A stretch of DNA of 64,000 bases. It comes from Rhodobacterales bacterium 52_120_T64. GTDB lineage: Bacteria > Pseudomonadota > Alphaproteobacteria > Rhodobacterales > Rhodobacteraceae. The stretch spans positions 1 to 64,000 of the forward strand of contig MABA01000015.1 of NCBI GenBank assembly GCA_002162875.1, in the 5' to 3' direction. The position numbers and the translations under genes were made by a program. A model generated the notes under the pieces. The model worked only from the letters and a program-made list of their open reading frames with translations, did not search any database and was not told where the DNA came from. Below are positions 54,891 to 64,000 of the stretch, piece after piece. Every line of letters starts with the position of its first letter. Within the stretch, counting starts at the first letter, position 1.

Positions 54891-55697
54891 ATGCAATTTC
54901 CCTACGTCCTACTCTTATTTCTGGTCGCAAACACATCTATGGCCGATCTGCCGGATATCATCGACGATTTCCGCTTCGCCAACGTGATTGCACTTGGAGA
55001 AATACACGACAATCCACAACATCACATTTTACAATCCGAGATTACAGCCGCCATCGAACCCAGCGCGCTGGTGTTCGAAATGTTCAGTTCCGAACAAGCC
55101 GAGACTATCAACACATTTAGATTGGAAGGCGAGCGGATGGATGCTTTGTCCGACGTCTTCGAGTGGCATAAAACCGGCTGGCCTCCCTTTGAGCAATACT
55201 CGAAAATTATTAAGTCCAATCCGGAAGGCGTTGTCTTCGGGGCCGCCGTTCCGATTGACGATGTGCGTGATGCTATCTTCGAAGGGGCAGCGGCTATCTT
55301 CGGTGTAGATGCGCGGGTTTATGGCCTTAACCTTTCGCTTTCACCCGAAGAACAAACTGCTCGCGAATCCAATCAGTTTGAGGTGCATTGTGGAGCCTTG
55401 CCCGAAGAGCAACTTGCCGGAATGGTCGAAGCGCAACGGTTGCGGGATGCTGTACTCGCCGACACGGTTGTTCGCGCGTTAGATCAAGTCGGCGGACCTG
55501 TCATCGTTATTACCGGGAACGGCCATGCTCGCGAAGATTGGGGGTTTACCGCTGTTCTGAAGAGCTTTGCACCGGATATTGTGATTATGACGTTAGGCCA
55601 ATTCGAATCCGAACCGGAGGAGCCGCAGCCATTTACACATATATTAGTCTCAGAGCCGGTAGATCGTGAGGACCCGTGTCTGTATTTTCTGGATTAG
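54891..55697 (+). CDS. ChaN-family haem-binding/iron-regulated protein
   Basis: 268 residues, start MQFPYVLLLFLVANTSMA (signal peptide) with GGAG nine bases upstream. VIALGEIHDNPQHHILQSEI, LVFEMFSSEQ, DALSDVFEWHKTGWPPFEQYSKII and GPVIVITGNGHAREDWG are the ChaN/DUF399 hallmarks. The family binds haem and is iron-regulated in other bacteria. Periplasmic; fits the metal/redox character of the segment. Confidence 0.85.
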   Translation: MQFPYVLLLFLVANTSMADLPDIIDDFRFANVIALGEIHDNPQHHILQSEITAAIEPSALVFEMFSSEQAETINTFRLEGERMDALSDVFEWHKTGWPPFEQYSKIIKSNPEGVVFGAAVPIDDVRDAIFEGAAAIFGVDARVYGLNLSLSPEEQTARESNQFEVHCGALPEEQLAGMVEAQRLRDAVLADTVVRALDQVGGPVIVITGNGHAREDWGFTAVLKSFAPDIVIMTLGQFESEPEEPQPFTHILVSEPVDREDPCLYFLD

Positions 55698-55979
55698 TCC
55701 ACGCAAACAATTCCATTCTGGATAAGTGCGCTTTACTCAGCACAATAGTTGGGGTTCGCTGCAGGGCAGGATAGCCAATTTACCTGCGATATCCACCCAT
55801 CACACACCCCTGTACTTCTGTCACGCTGTTCGTTTCGTCCCGGTGTAGCCAGCCTGGGTTGGCTAGCGCACTATTGATGCACCGCCATCAACCTTGGCAA
55901 TTATACTCAAGCTGTGCGCGGTGGTGCTGAGGCGCTGGATAGAGCATATCAAGGGAGTTGAGTTTGTTGATAGAAATGG

Positions 55980-56594
55980 TCACGAAATTTTCGACTTAGC
56001 CGTCAAAAGTTTGATAATATCCTTATAAAGAAACTGTTTATTGACCAAATCCAATCCAGCGGCTTCTAGATAATGTTCAGTATTGCGGTTGAACTCAGCA
56101 CCGTATGCGAAACGCACCCAGGGTGCCCATAATTTCATGATAAAACGGCGCAGTGGGTTTTCTGAATACGCGTATTCCAGAATGTGAATTGTGCCGTCAG
56201 GGCGGCAGACTCTGGCCAGTTCTCTTAGGGCAGGCAACTGGTGCTCGGTGTCAAGAACGCAAAAAAGGAATGTCGAGACTACTGCGTCGAAACTATTATC
56301 GGTAAAATTCATCTCCATAACGTCCATTTCGCGCAAATCGACTTTTGTTCCGAGTTTCTCCCTGCGCTGTCGAGCACGGCCTAACATGGCAGGGCTAAGG
56401 TCTATTCCAAAAACCTTTGAGGCCACAGGATAAAAAGGGAAATTTCTGCCCGTGCCGACACCTGCATCAAGTATGGTACCACTTACCCCTTTAAACATCT
56501 CTCGACGTAGTGGTTTGTAGCGGCCATGTTCAAAAGGTAGGTCCAAGATGTCATAAAGTCTGGAGATGCGATTATAGGTTTTCTGTTTAAGCAA
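55980..56594 (-). CDS. Class I SAM-dependent methyltransferase (UbiE-like)
   Basis: 204 residues, TTG start eight bases after AGGAG. Motif I ILDAGVGTGRNFPFYP, acidic VFGIDLSPAMLGRAR, DVMEMNFTDNSFDAVVSTFLFCVLD and LARVCRPDGTIHILEY. Substrate unknown; phospholipid methyltransferases of this size exist in Rhodobacteraceae, and similar genes occur beside lgt and metal-resistance genes. Confidence 0.82.
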   Translation of the reverse strand: MLKQKTYNRISRLYDILDLPFEHGRYKPLRREMFKGVSGTILDAGVGTGRNFPFYPVASKVFGIDLSPAMLGRARQRREKLGTKVDLREMDVMEMNFTDNSFDAVVSTFLFCVLDTEHQLPALRELARVCRPDGTIHILEYAYSENPLRRFIMKLWAPWVRFAYGAEFNRNTEHYLEAAGLDLVNKQFLYKDIIKLLTAKSKIS

Positions 56595-57527
56595 AATAGT
56601 CTCCTAGAACATGCTAATTGATATCAATCTAGCGGCTAATCTGTACTTTTGATTGGCTTGACGCTGAAGATTGTTCAACCATGCTTTACGCCTCAATTGT
56701 TTAGCTAGGCAAATGTACACAATCAATACTTAGAGCGCCTGAAAAAACTCTAGGCAACCACCTGGCCGCAGGTGTGCTAATTCGATCCAGTCAAATCCCA
56801 TTACTTGATAAATGCAGATCCACTCCCCGCGTCACCGCGTTTTAAATTCGCTATTGCACGCCAAACGTCATTTCCCTTTTTGTAGTCATTTTTATGAACT
56901 TCTGCCCATATTTTAAGGACGCAGAATACTCTCAGAATCGCAATAAAGCATCGAAATACCCAGCTGTGTTTTTCTGAAGGTTTCGATTTTCGGAAAGGCA
57001 CGAATATGTAACTTTATTGGCTAACAAATAGAACCAATGGCGAGACGATACTGGTCGAAGTAGAAACCCAATTGGTGCTTCCGGCCGATTCCTGCCTTTC
57101 GATCAGGACAGGTAATGCTGCGCTGCGGCCTGCAAAAGCTGTTCTCTGTTTGCGTTAAATTCAAGGACTTTGGGTTCTGGTCTTTCGGGGTCGTGGGTTT
57201 CTCCGAAGTCGGTTTTCCCGCTTCATGATGGCGTCCGGGAGATGATCGGCCAGAATGTTATTCGCGACGTTGGAATTTTTCCACCTCTACCGCTTTAGGT
57301 TGGCTTGACCCGCCACCGTCGCGAAGGACGTTGAACCCACCCATGATCTTTCGGGCAGGTATTCGAGTATTCGTTTAGGCGCCACTCTCCATGTTTGGAC
57401 CAACGACCCCATCCATTGCGCCGAATGCAATGCATGGTTACCGCGATCTTCCGCGATTTCGCGACGGCAGCTTTCTTGAAACCTTTTCGCTCATTCAGGC
57501 GCGTAGCCTAGGCCAACTACTGTCATT
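56595..57527. other. ~930-bp region without a convincing gene
   Basis: The only frame of note is a weak 66-codon minus-strand ORF (56801-57001) without a ribosome site. Composition and broken short frames suggest decayed DNA. Confidence 0.4.
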
Positions 57528-57629
57528 GTGCCGTTAATTACGACCCAAACTTGTGGATAAGTCATAATTAAGGGTACTAAAATGACTGGAAACGGTCCAG
57601 ATGTGTTTTCTTGGCATAATTAACGGCAC
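57528..57629. repeat. 102-bp palindromic element with DnaA box, copy 2
   Basis: Same length, orientation and motif order as 51050-51151. DnaA box TGTGGATAA at 57552-57560, at the same offset (24). Outer arms extend here: ACTACTGTC (57517) pairs with GACAGTAGT (57632). Confidence 0.8.
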
Positions 57630-57651
57630 AACGACAGTAGTTTAACCGATT

Positions 57652-59340
57652 TTAGCTTCCAATTGCCGGCGTTGTAAATCCGGCATTGACTAACGCATCA
57701 TACACCAGTTTGTCGCGACCATAGATATCATGACGGAACTGCGCTTCACCGTCCCTGTTAATCCAGGCGGTTCGGTAAACAATGTGAACAGGGACCGGCT
57801 TGGCTAAATTAATCTGTGTTTCCTCACCCGAGCTTAAAATGCTTTCAAACAATGATTTCGGGTCGTTTGTTTGAAGCGACAACAGTGCATGTGCAAATTC
57901 CAGTGGCTTTTGCACACGGACGCATCCGTGGCTGAAGGCACGGGCATCTTTAGTAAACAGGCTTCTAGCCGGTGTGTCATGCATATAAATATTAAACCGG
58001 TTCGGGAACATGAATTTCACACGACCCAACGCATTTCCGGAACCAGGTGTTTGCTTCAAGAAAAACGGGAAGTTGTCTTCAGTGAAGTATGCGTAATCGA
58101 GTCTCGAAGAGTCAATTAACTGACCTGAAGAACGAACCATCATTTGAATATTCTGGCGTAACAAGACCGTTGGATCGGAACGAAGTTGTGGGAGGTATTC
58201 TTCGGTAGCAATGCTGTTTGGAACATTCCAAGACGGATTGATGACCATATGTGTCATTACATCTGAAAACTCGGTGGTCTGATATTTATTTTTACCTACT
58301 ACAACACGAAAACTCAAAGTAGGCTTGCTGTCGTCAATTATTGATGCCCTAAAGTCAGGAATATTCACATAAACGTGACGATCCCCTAGATCGTAATTCA
58401 TCCAGCGCAAACGCTCAAGATTGACGATAACCTGCTTCAGCCGTTCGTCCGGCTGTGCGTTTATTGAGGTCAATGTCTGAGGGCCAATGACACCGTCGGC
58501 ATTTAGACCGAAATCCTGTTGGAATAGTTTTACGACCTCCACCAGCGCGTTATCATATTCAGGGGATGTCAGATCTGTTGGTTCGTACCCACGCTGATCG
58601 AGACGCAGGCGCAAAGCAGCGACGCGGCCACTCGAATTACCAAGTCTTAGGGTTCTGCCATTCGGAACAACCGGACCCCATCCATTTGAAGAAATCAGTG
58701 ATTCTAGTTCGGCTTTCAACTTTAACATCTCGGCGTACTCGGGCGAAGATGGCTGTAGGGTTTTGTAATACGCCGACTTATCTGCGGCATCGGCAACAGC
58801 GTCCAAAAGATCGGAAGTTTTCGGAACATATCGCGTCGCATACATTTCGTCATGGTCCGCGCCTGGATTTGGAATGCCACGTGGATCAAGCATACCGGCA
58901 TTCAATTCTTTGGCAAACTTCACATAGGATTGCGCCGCAATATACTCTAACAAAGCAAAGTCTTCAGGAGTGTTCGCAGCCACCCACAAGGCTTCAAGTT
59001 CAGCTGTGTTATATCGGGACACTGACATACCGTGTTTTGGAGCTTGTTCGATAGCGGTAAGCAAGGCGAGCATCGAATCCGTTGTTCCGTCAGCCCAAAT
59101 TGGTTGGTAAGCCTGCGCGGCATAAAACTTCTTGAGTTCAAGTAATTCCGAGCCACCTTCCTCAAGATAATCGTGCAAAGCTGTGACGAATTGTTGTCCG
59201 AGGATTGGCTCAACAATCAAAGACCCAGACTCTTCGCTTGCTATGTTTTGCGCAAATACAAACGTTCCGAAACCCATCGTTGAAATGAGTGTAGCCAGAA
59301 AAATATTTTGTAAAGCAATTCCGTGACTAATTTTATACAT
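57652..59340 (-). CDS. Murein L,D-transpeptidase, YcbB/LdtD-like
   Basis: 562 residues with AGGGGCAGCAATG start. Signal peptide (IFLATLISTMGFGTFVFAQ). N-terminal scaffold, peptidoglycan-binding helices (LRLRLDQRGYEPTD ... LVEVVKLFQQDFGLNADGVIGPQTLTSIN) and YkuD domain with HDTPARSLF and AFSHGCVRVQ. Makes 3-3 crosslinks in peptidoglycan; such enzymes also give beta-lactam and copper-linked envelope phenotypes. Confidence 0.92.
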   Translation of the reverse strand: MYKISHGIALQNIFLATLISTMGFGTFVFAQNIASEESGSLIVEPILGQQFVTALHDYLEEGGSELLELKKFYAAQAYQPIWADGTTDSMLALLTAIEQAPKHGMSVSRYNTAELEALWVAANTPEDFALLEYIAAQSYVKFAKELNAGMLDPRGIPNPGADHDEMYATRYVPKTSDLLDAVADAADKSAYYKTLQPSSPEYAEMLKLKAELESLISSNGWGPVVPNGRTLRLGNSSGRVAALRLRLDQRGYEPTDLTSPEYDNALVEVVKLFQQDFGLNADGVIGPQTLTSINAQPDERLKQVIVNLERLRWMNYDLGDRHVYVNIPDFRASIIDDSKPTLSFRVVVGKNKYQTTEFSDVMTHMVINPSWNVPNSIATEEYLPQLRSDPTVLLRQNIQMMVRSSGQLIDSSRLDYAYFTEDNFPFFLKQTPGSGNALGRVKFMFPNRFNIYMHDTPARSLFTKDARAFSHGCVRVQKPLEFAHALLSLQTNDPKSLFESILSSGEETQINLAKPVPVHIVYRTAWINRDGEAQFRHDIYGRDKLVYDALVNAGFTTPAIGS

Positions 59341-59775
59341 TGCTGCCCCTAAACTACTAATTTTATAGATTTAATGCCACACTACACCGCAAACTAAATG
59401 ACTTCGACTTATAACTCTCGTCTAAAGTAGAATATTACCAGTGTGAGATAATAATGACATATCAAAAAAACTGATCGAGACCAAACGCTGGTTGATCACA
59501 TTTGCGTCAGAGTCGCGGGTTTTCGCTTGCAGAAAATTTAACCCAAACTGCAAATTGGCAACGGAGTCGTTTTTGCATAAACGAAAGCGATTACGCAGAC
59601 AAACAATGTCTGCTGACAAAAGCGACGCGTTGTGAAGAGGCAGCCAAATTTGAAAATCTATGATTCAAGAACGTCACGGCGTAGCCTGTTATGGGTTCTG
59701 TCGCAAAGGTTTTGCTTGGTATCACCTTGACATTAACGGCCCTCAAAGAGACGCTCCGCACAAACGGAGATTTAC
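59341..59775. other. 435-bp divergent intergenic region
   Basis: Holds promoters for the L,D-transpeptidase and lgt. No gene or clear operator recognised. Confidence 0.45.
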
Positions 59776-60651
59776 ATGCTATTAGCCTTACCCTTCCCGA
59801 ATATTGATCCCGAAATTTTTGCAATTGATATTTTTGGATTCCACTTAGCGTTGCGCTGGTATGCGTTAGCCTATATCGGCGGTCTGCTGATCGGCTGGCG
59901 AATAATAGTGCATCTGATGAAACGGGAAACCCTGTGGAAATCTTCCCCACCAATGGCACCAATCAAGGCCGAGGATCTGTTAACATGGCTGATACTTGGT
60001 GTGGTCTTGGGTGGACGGTTTGGTTTTGTCTTATTCTACCAGTCAGAATACTATTTCGCCAATCCGGGTGAAATCCTGAAAGTTTGGCAAGGCGGTATGT
60101 CCTTTCATGGCGGGTTCGCGGGCGTAATCGTTGCGACCATCCTCTATTCATGGCGGTATAAACTTCCCTTGTGGTCCGTTGCCGACGCCATCGCGGTTGC
60201 TTCACCCGTAGGGCTTCTCCTCGGCCGCATAGCAAACTTTATCCGCCCAGAACTTTGGGGGCGCCCCACAACTGTGCCTTGGGGGGTTGAATTTCCGGGT
60301 GCCGATTGTCCTGACACATGGTTATCGATCTGCACCCGTCATCCCAGCCAATTATACGAGGCCGGTTTGGAAGGCATCGTTCTTGGCCTTGTAATCTGGT
60401 GGTTGGTTGTGCGCGGTCGCGCCCTCTTTTTCCCCGGCAGGATCACAGGCGTATTTTTCCTTGGATACGGCTTGGCACGCATGTTCGTTGAAATGTTCCG
60501 TCAGGCAGACGCGCAATTTGTCTCGTTGGATAATCCGTTTGGGTATGTCCTTCACATCGGTAACGCAGGCCTGACACAAGGCCAAATCCTTTCGCTGCCG
60601 ATGGTTCTCATCGGTATAGCCCTGATATTCTGGAGCCGCAGAAACACATGA
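59776..60651 (+). CDS. lgt: Prolipoprotein diacylglyceryl transferase
   Basis: 291 residues, multi-span inner-membrane enzyme. GGRFGFVLFYQ, GGMSFHGGFAG, LLLGRIANFIRPELWGRPTTVPWGVEFPG (in part) and HPSQLYEAGLEG are the Lgt signature stretches, with the conserved Arg and His in place. Transfers diacylglycerol to lipobox cysteines; the CAP lipoprotein in this segment is a possible client. Normally a chromosomal essential gene. Its stop overlaps the start of a truncated methyltransferase gene, as at the chromosomal locus. Confidence 0.95.
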   Translation: MLLALPFPNIDPEIFAIDIFGFHLALRWYALAYIGGLLIGWRIIVHLMKRETLWKSSPPMAPIKAEDLLTWLILGVVLGGRFGFVLFYQSEYYFANPGEILKVWQGGMSFHGGFAGVIVATILYSWRYKLPLWSVADAIAVASPVGLLLGRIANFIRPELWGRPTTVPWGVEFPGADCPDTWLSICTRHPSQLYEAGLEGIVLGLVIWWLVVRGRALFFPGRITGVFFLGYGLARMFVEMFRQADAQFVSLDNPFGYVLHIGNAGLTQGQILSLPMVLIGIALIFWSRRNT

Positions 60652-60716
60652 CCGCACTTACCGAAGTTATCAAATCCCGCATTGCCGAGGCTGGCCCGAC
60701 CAGTGTCGAATGTTGA
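60648..60716 (+). pseudogene. First 22 codons of the methyltransferase gene that normally follows lgt
   Basis: ATG overlaps the lgt stop (ATGA). Reads MTALTEVIKSRIAEAGPTSV then EC and stop. This resembles the start of the SAM-dependent methyltransferase (COG1565) located after lgt on rhodobacteral chromosomes. The rest is absent. Confidence 0.6.
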
Positions 60717-60771
60717 AATGGCAAGAGTTAGAGAACAAGGGTGCCATTCCTCAATATTATATTGAAGTTAC

Positions 60772-61506
60772 CTATTCTTTATCTTCTCGAGCTTGCGCAA
60801 CCAAGGCCTTCATTTGATCGAGTTGGATGAGACCTGGCGCCGCATTTTGACCAATAATAAATGAAGGTGTTCCAGTGAAACCTAGCTCTTCTGTCAGTGT
60901 CATAGACATGGCGATGTGTTCATCAATTTCTGGTGCAACCATATCGGCAAGAAGATTATCGATGTCTAATCCAATTTCTTCTGCAAGTTTCAAAACAGAA
61001 TCTTCCGTAGCGCGCGGTAAAGACATTAACGCCCAATGGAATTCCTCGTATTTGTCCTGTTTACGCGACGCCAGTGCGGCGCGTGCGGCGAAAACGGAGC
61101 CATCGCCTAGAATTGGCCATTCTCGATAAACCAAACGAACTCCATTGTCTTCTTCAATCAGTGCTTTGACGATCAGTGCAGCTCTTTTGCAGTAAGGGCA
61201 ATTGTAGTCAAAGAATTCTACTACGGTTACATCTCCATCAGGATTTCCAAGCACTGGCGCGTTTTGATCGCGCTCCAACACGTCTTTACGTGCCGCAATT
61301 ACCTGTCGAACTGAGGAGGCTTGTGCCTGTCGTTCGCGAAGTTGCAAAATCTCGAATGCATCGGGTATTATTTCCGGGTTGGCTAAGATGGCTTCTAAAG
61401 CCAATTCCATTATTCGATCTTCTTGTTCTTTGGTAAAGGATTGGGCTTGTACGATATTTGCAAATGCAAACATTGAGATGAAAACGGCAATTATTGTATT
61501 CTTCAC
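60772..61506 (-). CDS. DsbA-family thiol-disulfide protein (ScsC-like)
   Basis: 244 residues, GTG start overlapping the cytochrome stop (GTGA). Signal peptide ([15 protein letters not shown]). N-terminal helices, then [19 protein letters not shown] with a CPYC active site, and [12 protein letters not shown] with the cis-proline. Periplasmic oxidase/isomerase; ScsC-type proteins aid copper tolerance. In operon with cytochrome c and multicopper oxidase. Confidence 0.9.
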   Translation of the reverse strand: MKNTIIAVFISMFAFANIVQAQSFTKEQEDRIMELALEAILANPEIIPDAFEILQLRERQAQASSVRQVIAARKDVLERDQNAPVLGNPDGDVTVVEFFDYNCPYCKRAALIVKALIEEDNGVRLVYREWPILGDGSVFAARAALASRKQDKYEEFHWALMSLPRATEDSVLKLAEEIGLDIDNLLADMVAPEIDEHIAMSMTLTEELGFTGTPSFIIGQNAAPGLIQLDQMKALVAQAREDKE

Positions 61507-61988
61507 TTGGATGCTTCCTCTTCAGCTTTTGAACGTTCTTGTTGAGAGATTTTAGCCCGTTCGGGCCACGTAGATTTGATAAACTCCAAAACGGATATGA
61601 TTTCAGAATCGCTCAAAACCTCTGCGAAGGCCGGCATACCGCTGTTGAAGCCGGTAACTCCGCTTAAGGCCAAGGCCGCGCTTCCACCCAGTTTTGTGTA
61701 GTCAAATAATAACTGGTCAGAGTGGTGCCACGTATGTCCATCTTCATTATGGGGTGGTGCCGGCAAAGATCCGTCCGACTTGCGTTCCCGCCAATTGGGT
61801 TGGCCTTCAAGATTGACGCCATGGCAGGAAGCGCAATTCTGCGAATAAAGTTTCGAGCCCGCGGTTGTTTGGGCCAAATGTTTTTTTGTTTCGTAGCTTG
61901 CAAAAATAAGTAGACCCACAGCCGATAGAATTATTGAAGCTGTTACAGCAAGTGCGATATATTTGGCGTATCTCAAGTTTAGTTTCAT
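61503..61988 (-). CDS. Membrane-anchored cytochrome c
   Basis: 161 residues. N-terminal membrane anchor ([21 protein letters not shown]), haem site CASCH (about residue 52), axial Met probably in FNSGMPAF, charged C-terminal tail. ATG immediately follows the multicopper oxidase stop. Likely passes electrons to or from the oxidase in the periplasm. Confidence 0.9.
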   Translation of the reverse strand: MKLNLRYAKYIALAVTASIILSAVGLLIFASYETKKHLAQTTAGSKLYSQNCASCHGVNLEGQPNWRERKSDGSLPAPPHNEDGHTWHHSDQLLFDYTKLGGSAALALSGVTGFNSGMPAFAEVLSDSEIISVLEFIKSTWPERAKISQQERSKAEEEASK

Positions 61989-63362
61989 TTATATTACTTT
62001 GATCCACGTTTGCATGCCAGCCGCTGTATGTTCCAGCATGTGACAGTGTAGTAACCAGTCACCTGGATTGTCGGCTACGAACGCGATCTCCGCGCGCTCG
62101 TCTCGTTCAACAAGAAGTGTGTCACGCAATGGGCCTTGCTCGCCATTTGGTTCTATTTTCCGGAAATGAAACCCGTGCAAATGCATGGCGTGGGGGAAGG
62201 CTGTATCGTTGATGATGCGGATGATTATAGTTTCGCCTTTTTCGGCCTCTAGTAAGGGAACGTCGGGAAGACCGACTGCGCCGTTAAAGGCCCAGAATTG
62301 CCCTTTTGAGGACAACTGGCTCATACTCTGCATCTTCCCCGCCATCATCGCCTCGCGCATACGGCCCATCGCACCGCCCTCCATCAACAGGTCAACGCGT
62401 CGCGCTGTTTGGAGGTCCCCCAGAGCGGGGACAGGATTTTGCGGCAAACTTTGCGACTCCTTCAATCTGGACGGACGAGCAACCCCGTCTACGTGGAATG
62501 ACGCAAGTCGGAAGGTGTTGCCGCGGTCATGCATCACGAGAGCACCCTTTTCACCGGCAGCAGCTGTGACGTCTACTATCAGGTCCGCCCGTTGTGCTGG
62601 CGCCAAGGTTAATTGGTTGGCGGTAAAAGGTTCATCAAGTGGTTGACCATCCAAAGCGACAACCCATCCCTGTAATCCCTCAACTTCAAGATTGAATATT
62701 CTCGAATTCGCAACATTTACGAGTCGTAGACGTAAACGTTCATGCTGTCTAACTGCGTGATCACCTGGTGCACTACCATTTACGGTGATCCAATTGCCAA
62801 TTCGACCACCGTGCGACCAATCCATCAATTGGCCAAAACTTTCGTCGATTTCCGCTTCTTGTGTAAGTCTCCAATCGTCAATCAAGAATATTTCATCTTG
62901 GTCAACCTCTGGCGGATTAGATTCTTCGACTATCAGGGCCCCGTATAATCCTCGAGCCATCTGTTCCCACGTTTTGTTGTGTGGATGATACCAATAGGTT
63001 CCGGCGTCCGGAACGGTGAAATCGTAGTCGAAGGAATCTCCGGGCGCTACAGCTTCTTGTGTAAGACCAACGACCCCATCCATTGCATTTTCAATACGTA
63101 TTCCGTGCCAGTGTATCGACGAGCCTTGCGGCAAATCGTTGAAAAATTTTCTTGAAACCTTTCTTCCTTGTGGAACCCGAATAACGGGGCCGGGAACGCC
63201 CCCCTCGTACCCCCAGATATCAGTCTCCGGGAAGCCTTCAGGAGCTATGTGTTGCAATCCGGTACGAGCCCTTAAGACCCTTCTAGCTTGCGCTATCGAA
63301 ATATTGGGCATCAACGTTGCAGCCGCAGTACTTGCGAGAAAGTTACGTCGCGTGATGGTCAT
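61989..63362 (-). CDS. Multicopper oxidase, Tat-exported (CopA/CueO-like)
   Basis: 457 residues. Tat signal TRRNFLASTAAATLM. Copper motifs: SSIHWHGIR, GTYWYHPHNKTWEQ, FPHAMHLHGFHFR and DWLLHCHMLEHTAAGMQTW, giving T1, T2 and T3 ligands. A methionine-rich loop (GAMGRMREAMMAGKMQSMSQ) is typical of cuprous oxidases, supporting a copper-detoxification role. First gene of a three-gene operon. Confidence 0.93.
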   Translation of the reverse strand: MTITRRNFLASTAAATLMPNISIAQARRVLRARTGLQHIAPEGFPETDIWGYEGGVPGPVIRVPQGRKVSRKFFNDLPQGSSIHWHGIRIENAMDGVVGLTQEAVAPGDSFDYDFTVPDAGTYWYHPHNKTWEQMARGLYGALIVEESNPPEVDQDEIFLIDDWRLTQEAEIDESFGQLMDWSHGGRIGNWITVNGSAPGDHAVRQHERLRLRLVNVANSRIFNLEVEGLQGWVVALDGQPLDEPFTANQLTLAPAQRADLIVDVTAAAGEKGALVMHDRGNTFRLASFHVDGVARPSRLKESQSLPQNPVPALGDLQTARRVDLLMEGGAMGRMREAMMAGKMQSMSQLSSKGQFWAFNGAVGLPDVPLLEAEKGETIIIRIINDTAFPHAMHLHGFHFRKIEPNGEQGPLRDTLLVERDERAEIAFVADNPGDWLLHCHMLEHTAAGMQTWIKVI

Positions 63363-63520
63363 TCTTGTTGATCCCCTGATATAAATACGTTGCGCTCACA
63401 AAATAGCCTATTTGCTATTGCTGCGTACGCATTGCAGCTGCCTATTTCTCGCAGGTTTAGTTGTCTTTCCCGCCGCAATACTGCGCTCTTTAAGTTCGAT
63501 CACGATACCTTCAATTCAAT

Positions 63521-63976
63521 TTAGTTTATCCCGTTTGCTGACTGCACTTCACGAATATATTTTGTGATCCAACGGATCTTGGCTTCTGTTATGCCTTCGA
63601 CTGGAGGCATGTTACCAAATCGCCAATGATGTGAAGTAACGCCATTGTTGGCCGCCAACGCGAACGACATGTCGCCATGGTGACCCGGTTCATATATTTT
63701 ATGAATTAATGGCGGGCCAGAATCTGTACCTGCTGCGTTCTTGCCGTGGCAAGCTGAACAATTTTCATTGAACGCTATTTCTCCACTTAACCCGATCTGA
63801 CTTAGCTCAGGAACAATGATTGAGTCCGCTTTTGGGGCTGGAGCTGCGGAGCCGGCACCGTGTGATGCGGCATTTACTATCGGTACTGCGCGATCAGGTG
63901 GAGTGGTCATCCACCAAAAAGATGCCGCCATAGCAACGGCTATTACCGCAACCCCAATCCAAAGAGTTTTTCCCAT
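63521..63976 (-). CDS. Membrane-anchored cytochrome c
   Basis: 151 residues. N-terminal anchor (WIGVAVIAVAMAASFWW), haem site CSACH, FGNMPPVEGI with a probable Met ligand. Upstream of and on the same strand as the multicopper oxidase (160 bp gap), probably the same copper island. Its 5' region runs off the window. Confidence 0.88.
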   Translation of the reverse strand: MGKTLWIGVAVIAVAMAASFWWMTTPPDRAVPIVNAASHGAGSAAPAPKADSIIVPELSQIGLSGEIAFNENCSACHGKNAAGTDSGPPLIHKIYEPGHHGDMSFALAANNGVTSHHWRFGNMPPVEGITEAKIRWITKYIREVQSANGIN

Positions 63977-64000
63977 GATGATTTTGTCTTTCCTGTATTT

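Noticed and set aside
56801-57001. 66-codon minus-strand ORF
   Set aside because: No ribosome site, no family, in an apparently decayed region.

Overview
The window looks like part of a large accessory replicon (plasmid or chromid) of a marine Rhodobacteraceae (Roseobacter-group) alphaproteobacterium. The reasons are protein-level: the style of the bS21, HipA, lgt, SARP/BTAD and DUF1612 proteins, and a Rep_3 initiator with ParA, ParB, iterons and parS-like sites, a layout typical of roseobacter plasmids. No tRNA or rRNA gene was seen. Organism and replicon type are inferred from recognised families, not from a search.

Layout. (1) 250-8106: one operon with a type IIG restriction-modification protein, an OLD-family nuclease and a UvrD-type helicase (a Gabija-like pair); start and stop codons overlap. 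A plasmid-borne rpsU (bS21) follows. (2) 8920-11708: an unknown protein with an HNH-like pattern, a small ORF and a secreted lysozyme-like protein. (3) 11894-20960: a one-directional (minus-strand) antirestriction/establishment region with ArdC, a ParB-like protein, a DUF3768 protein, many small proteins and a PemK/Phd-like toxin-antitoxin pair. It is punctuated by three kinds of repeated, strongly structured sequence (called here A, B and C). Some stems keep pairing while their bases change between copies. This is the most unusual part of the window. (4) 21002-29912: AbiE toxin-antitoxin, a minus-strand set WYL regulator - WGR protein - membrane-anchored DUF2235 hydrolase, divergent sbcCD, and a broken Fic gene. 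(5) 30755-36660: a BTAD regulator, an IS1182-type element with 23-bp inverted repeats, a Crp/Fnr regulator and a Spy/LTXXQ-like periplasmic protein. (6) 36870-41571: bioG-bioC, a saccharopine-dehydrogenase-like enzyme, and a second small patch of region-3-type genes with a C hairpin. (7) 42098-50910: hipBA with three operators, rep with five 22-bp iterons, parAB flanked by two parS-like palindromes, a tyrosine recombinase and a DUF1612 regulator. (8) 51050-63976: envelope and metal/redox genes (CAP lipoprotein, two L,D-transpeptidases, ECF sigma factor, ChaN, methyltransferase, lgt, DsbA-type protein, two c-type cytochromes, multicopper oxidase), scattered with gene fragments. Part of it lies between two 102-bp palindromic elements that each carry a perfect DnaA box.

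Together: regions 1 and 4 are defence, region 3 looks like the entry/antidefence part of a mobile plasmid, region 7 maintains the replicon, and region 8 looks like a copper/periplasmic stress island assembled from captured chromosomal pieces. No relaxase, type IV secretion gene or clear oriT was found here.
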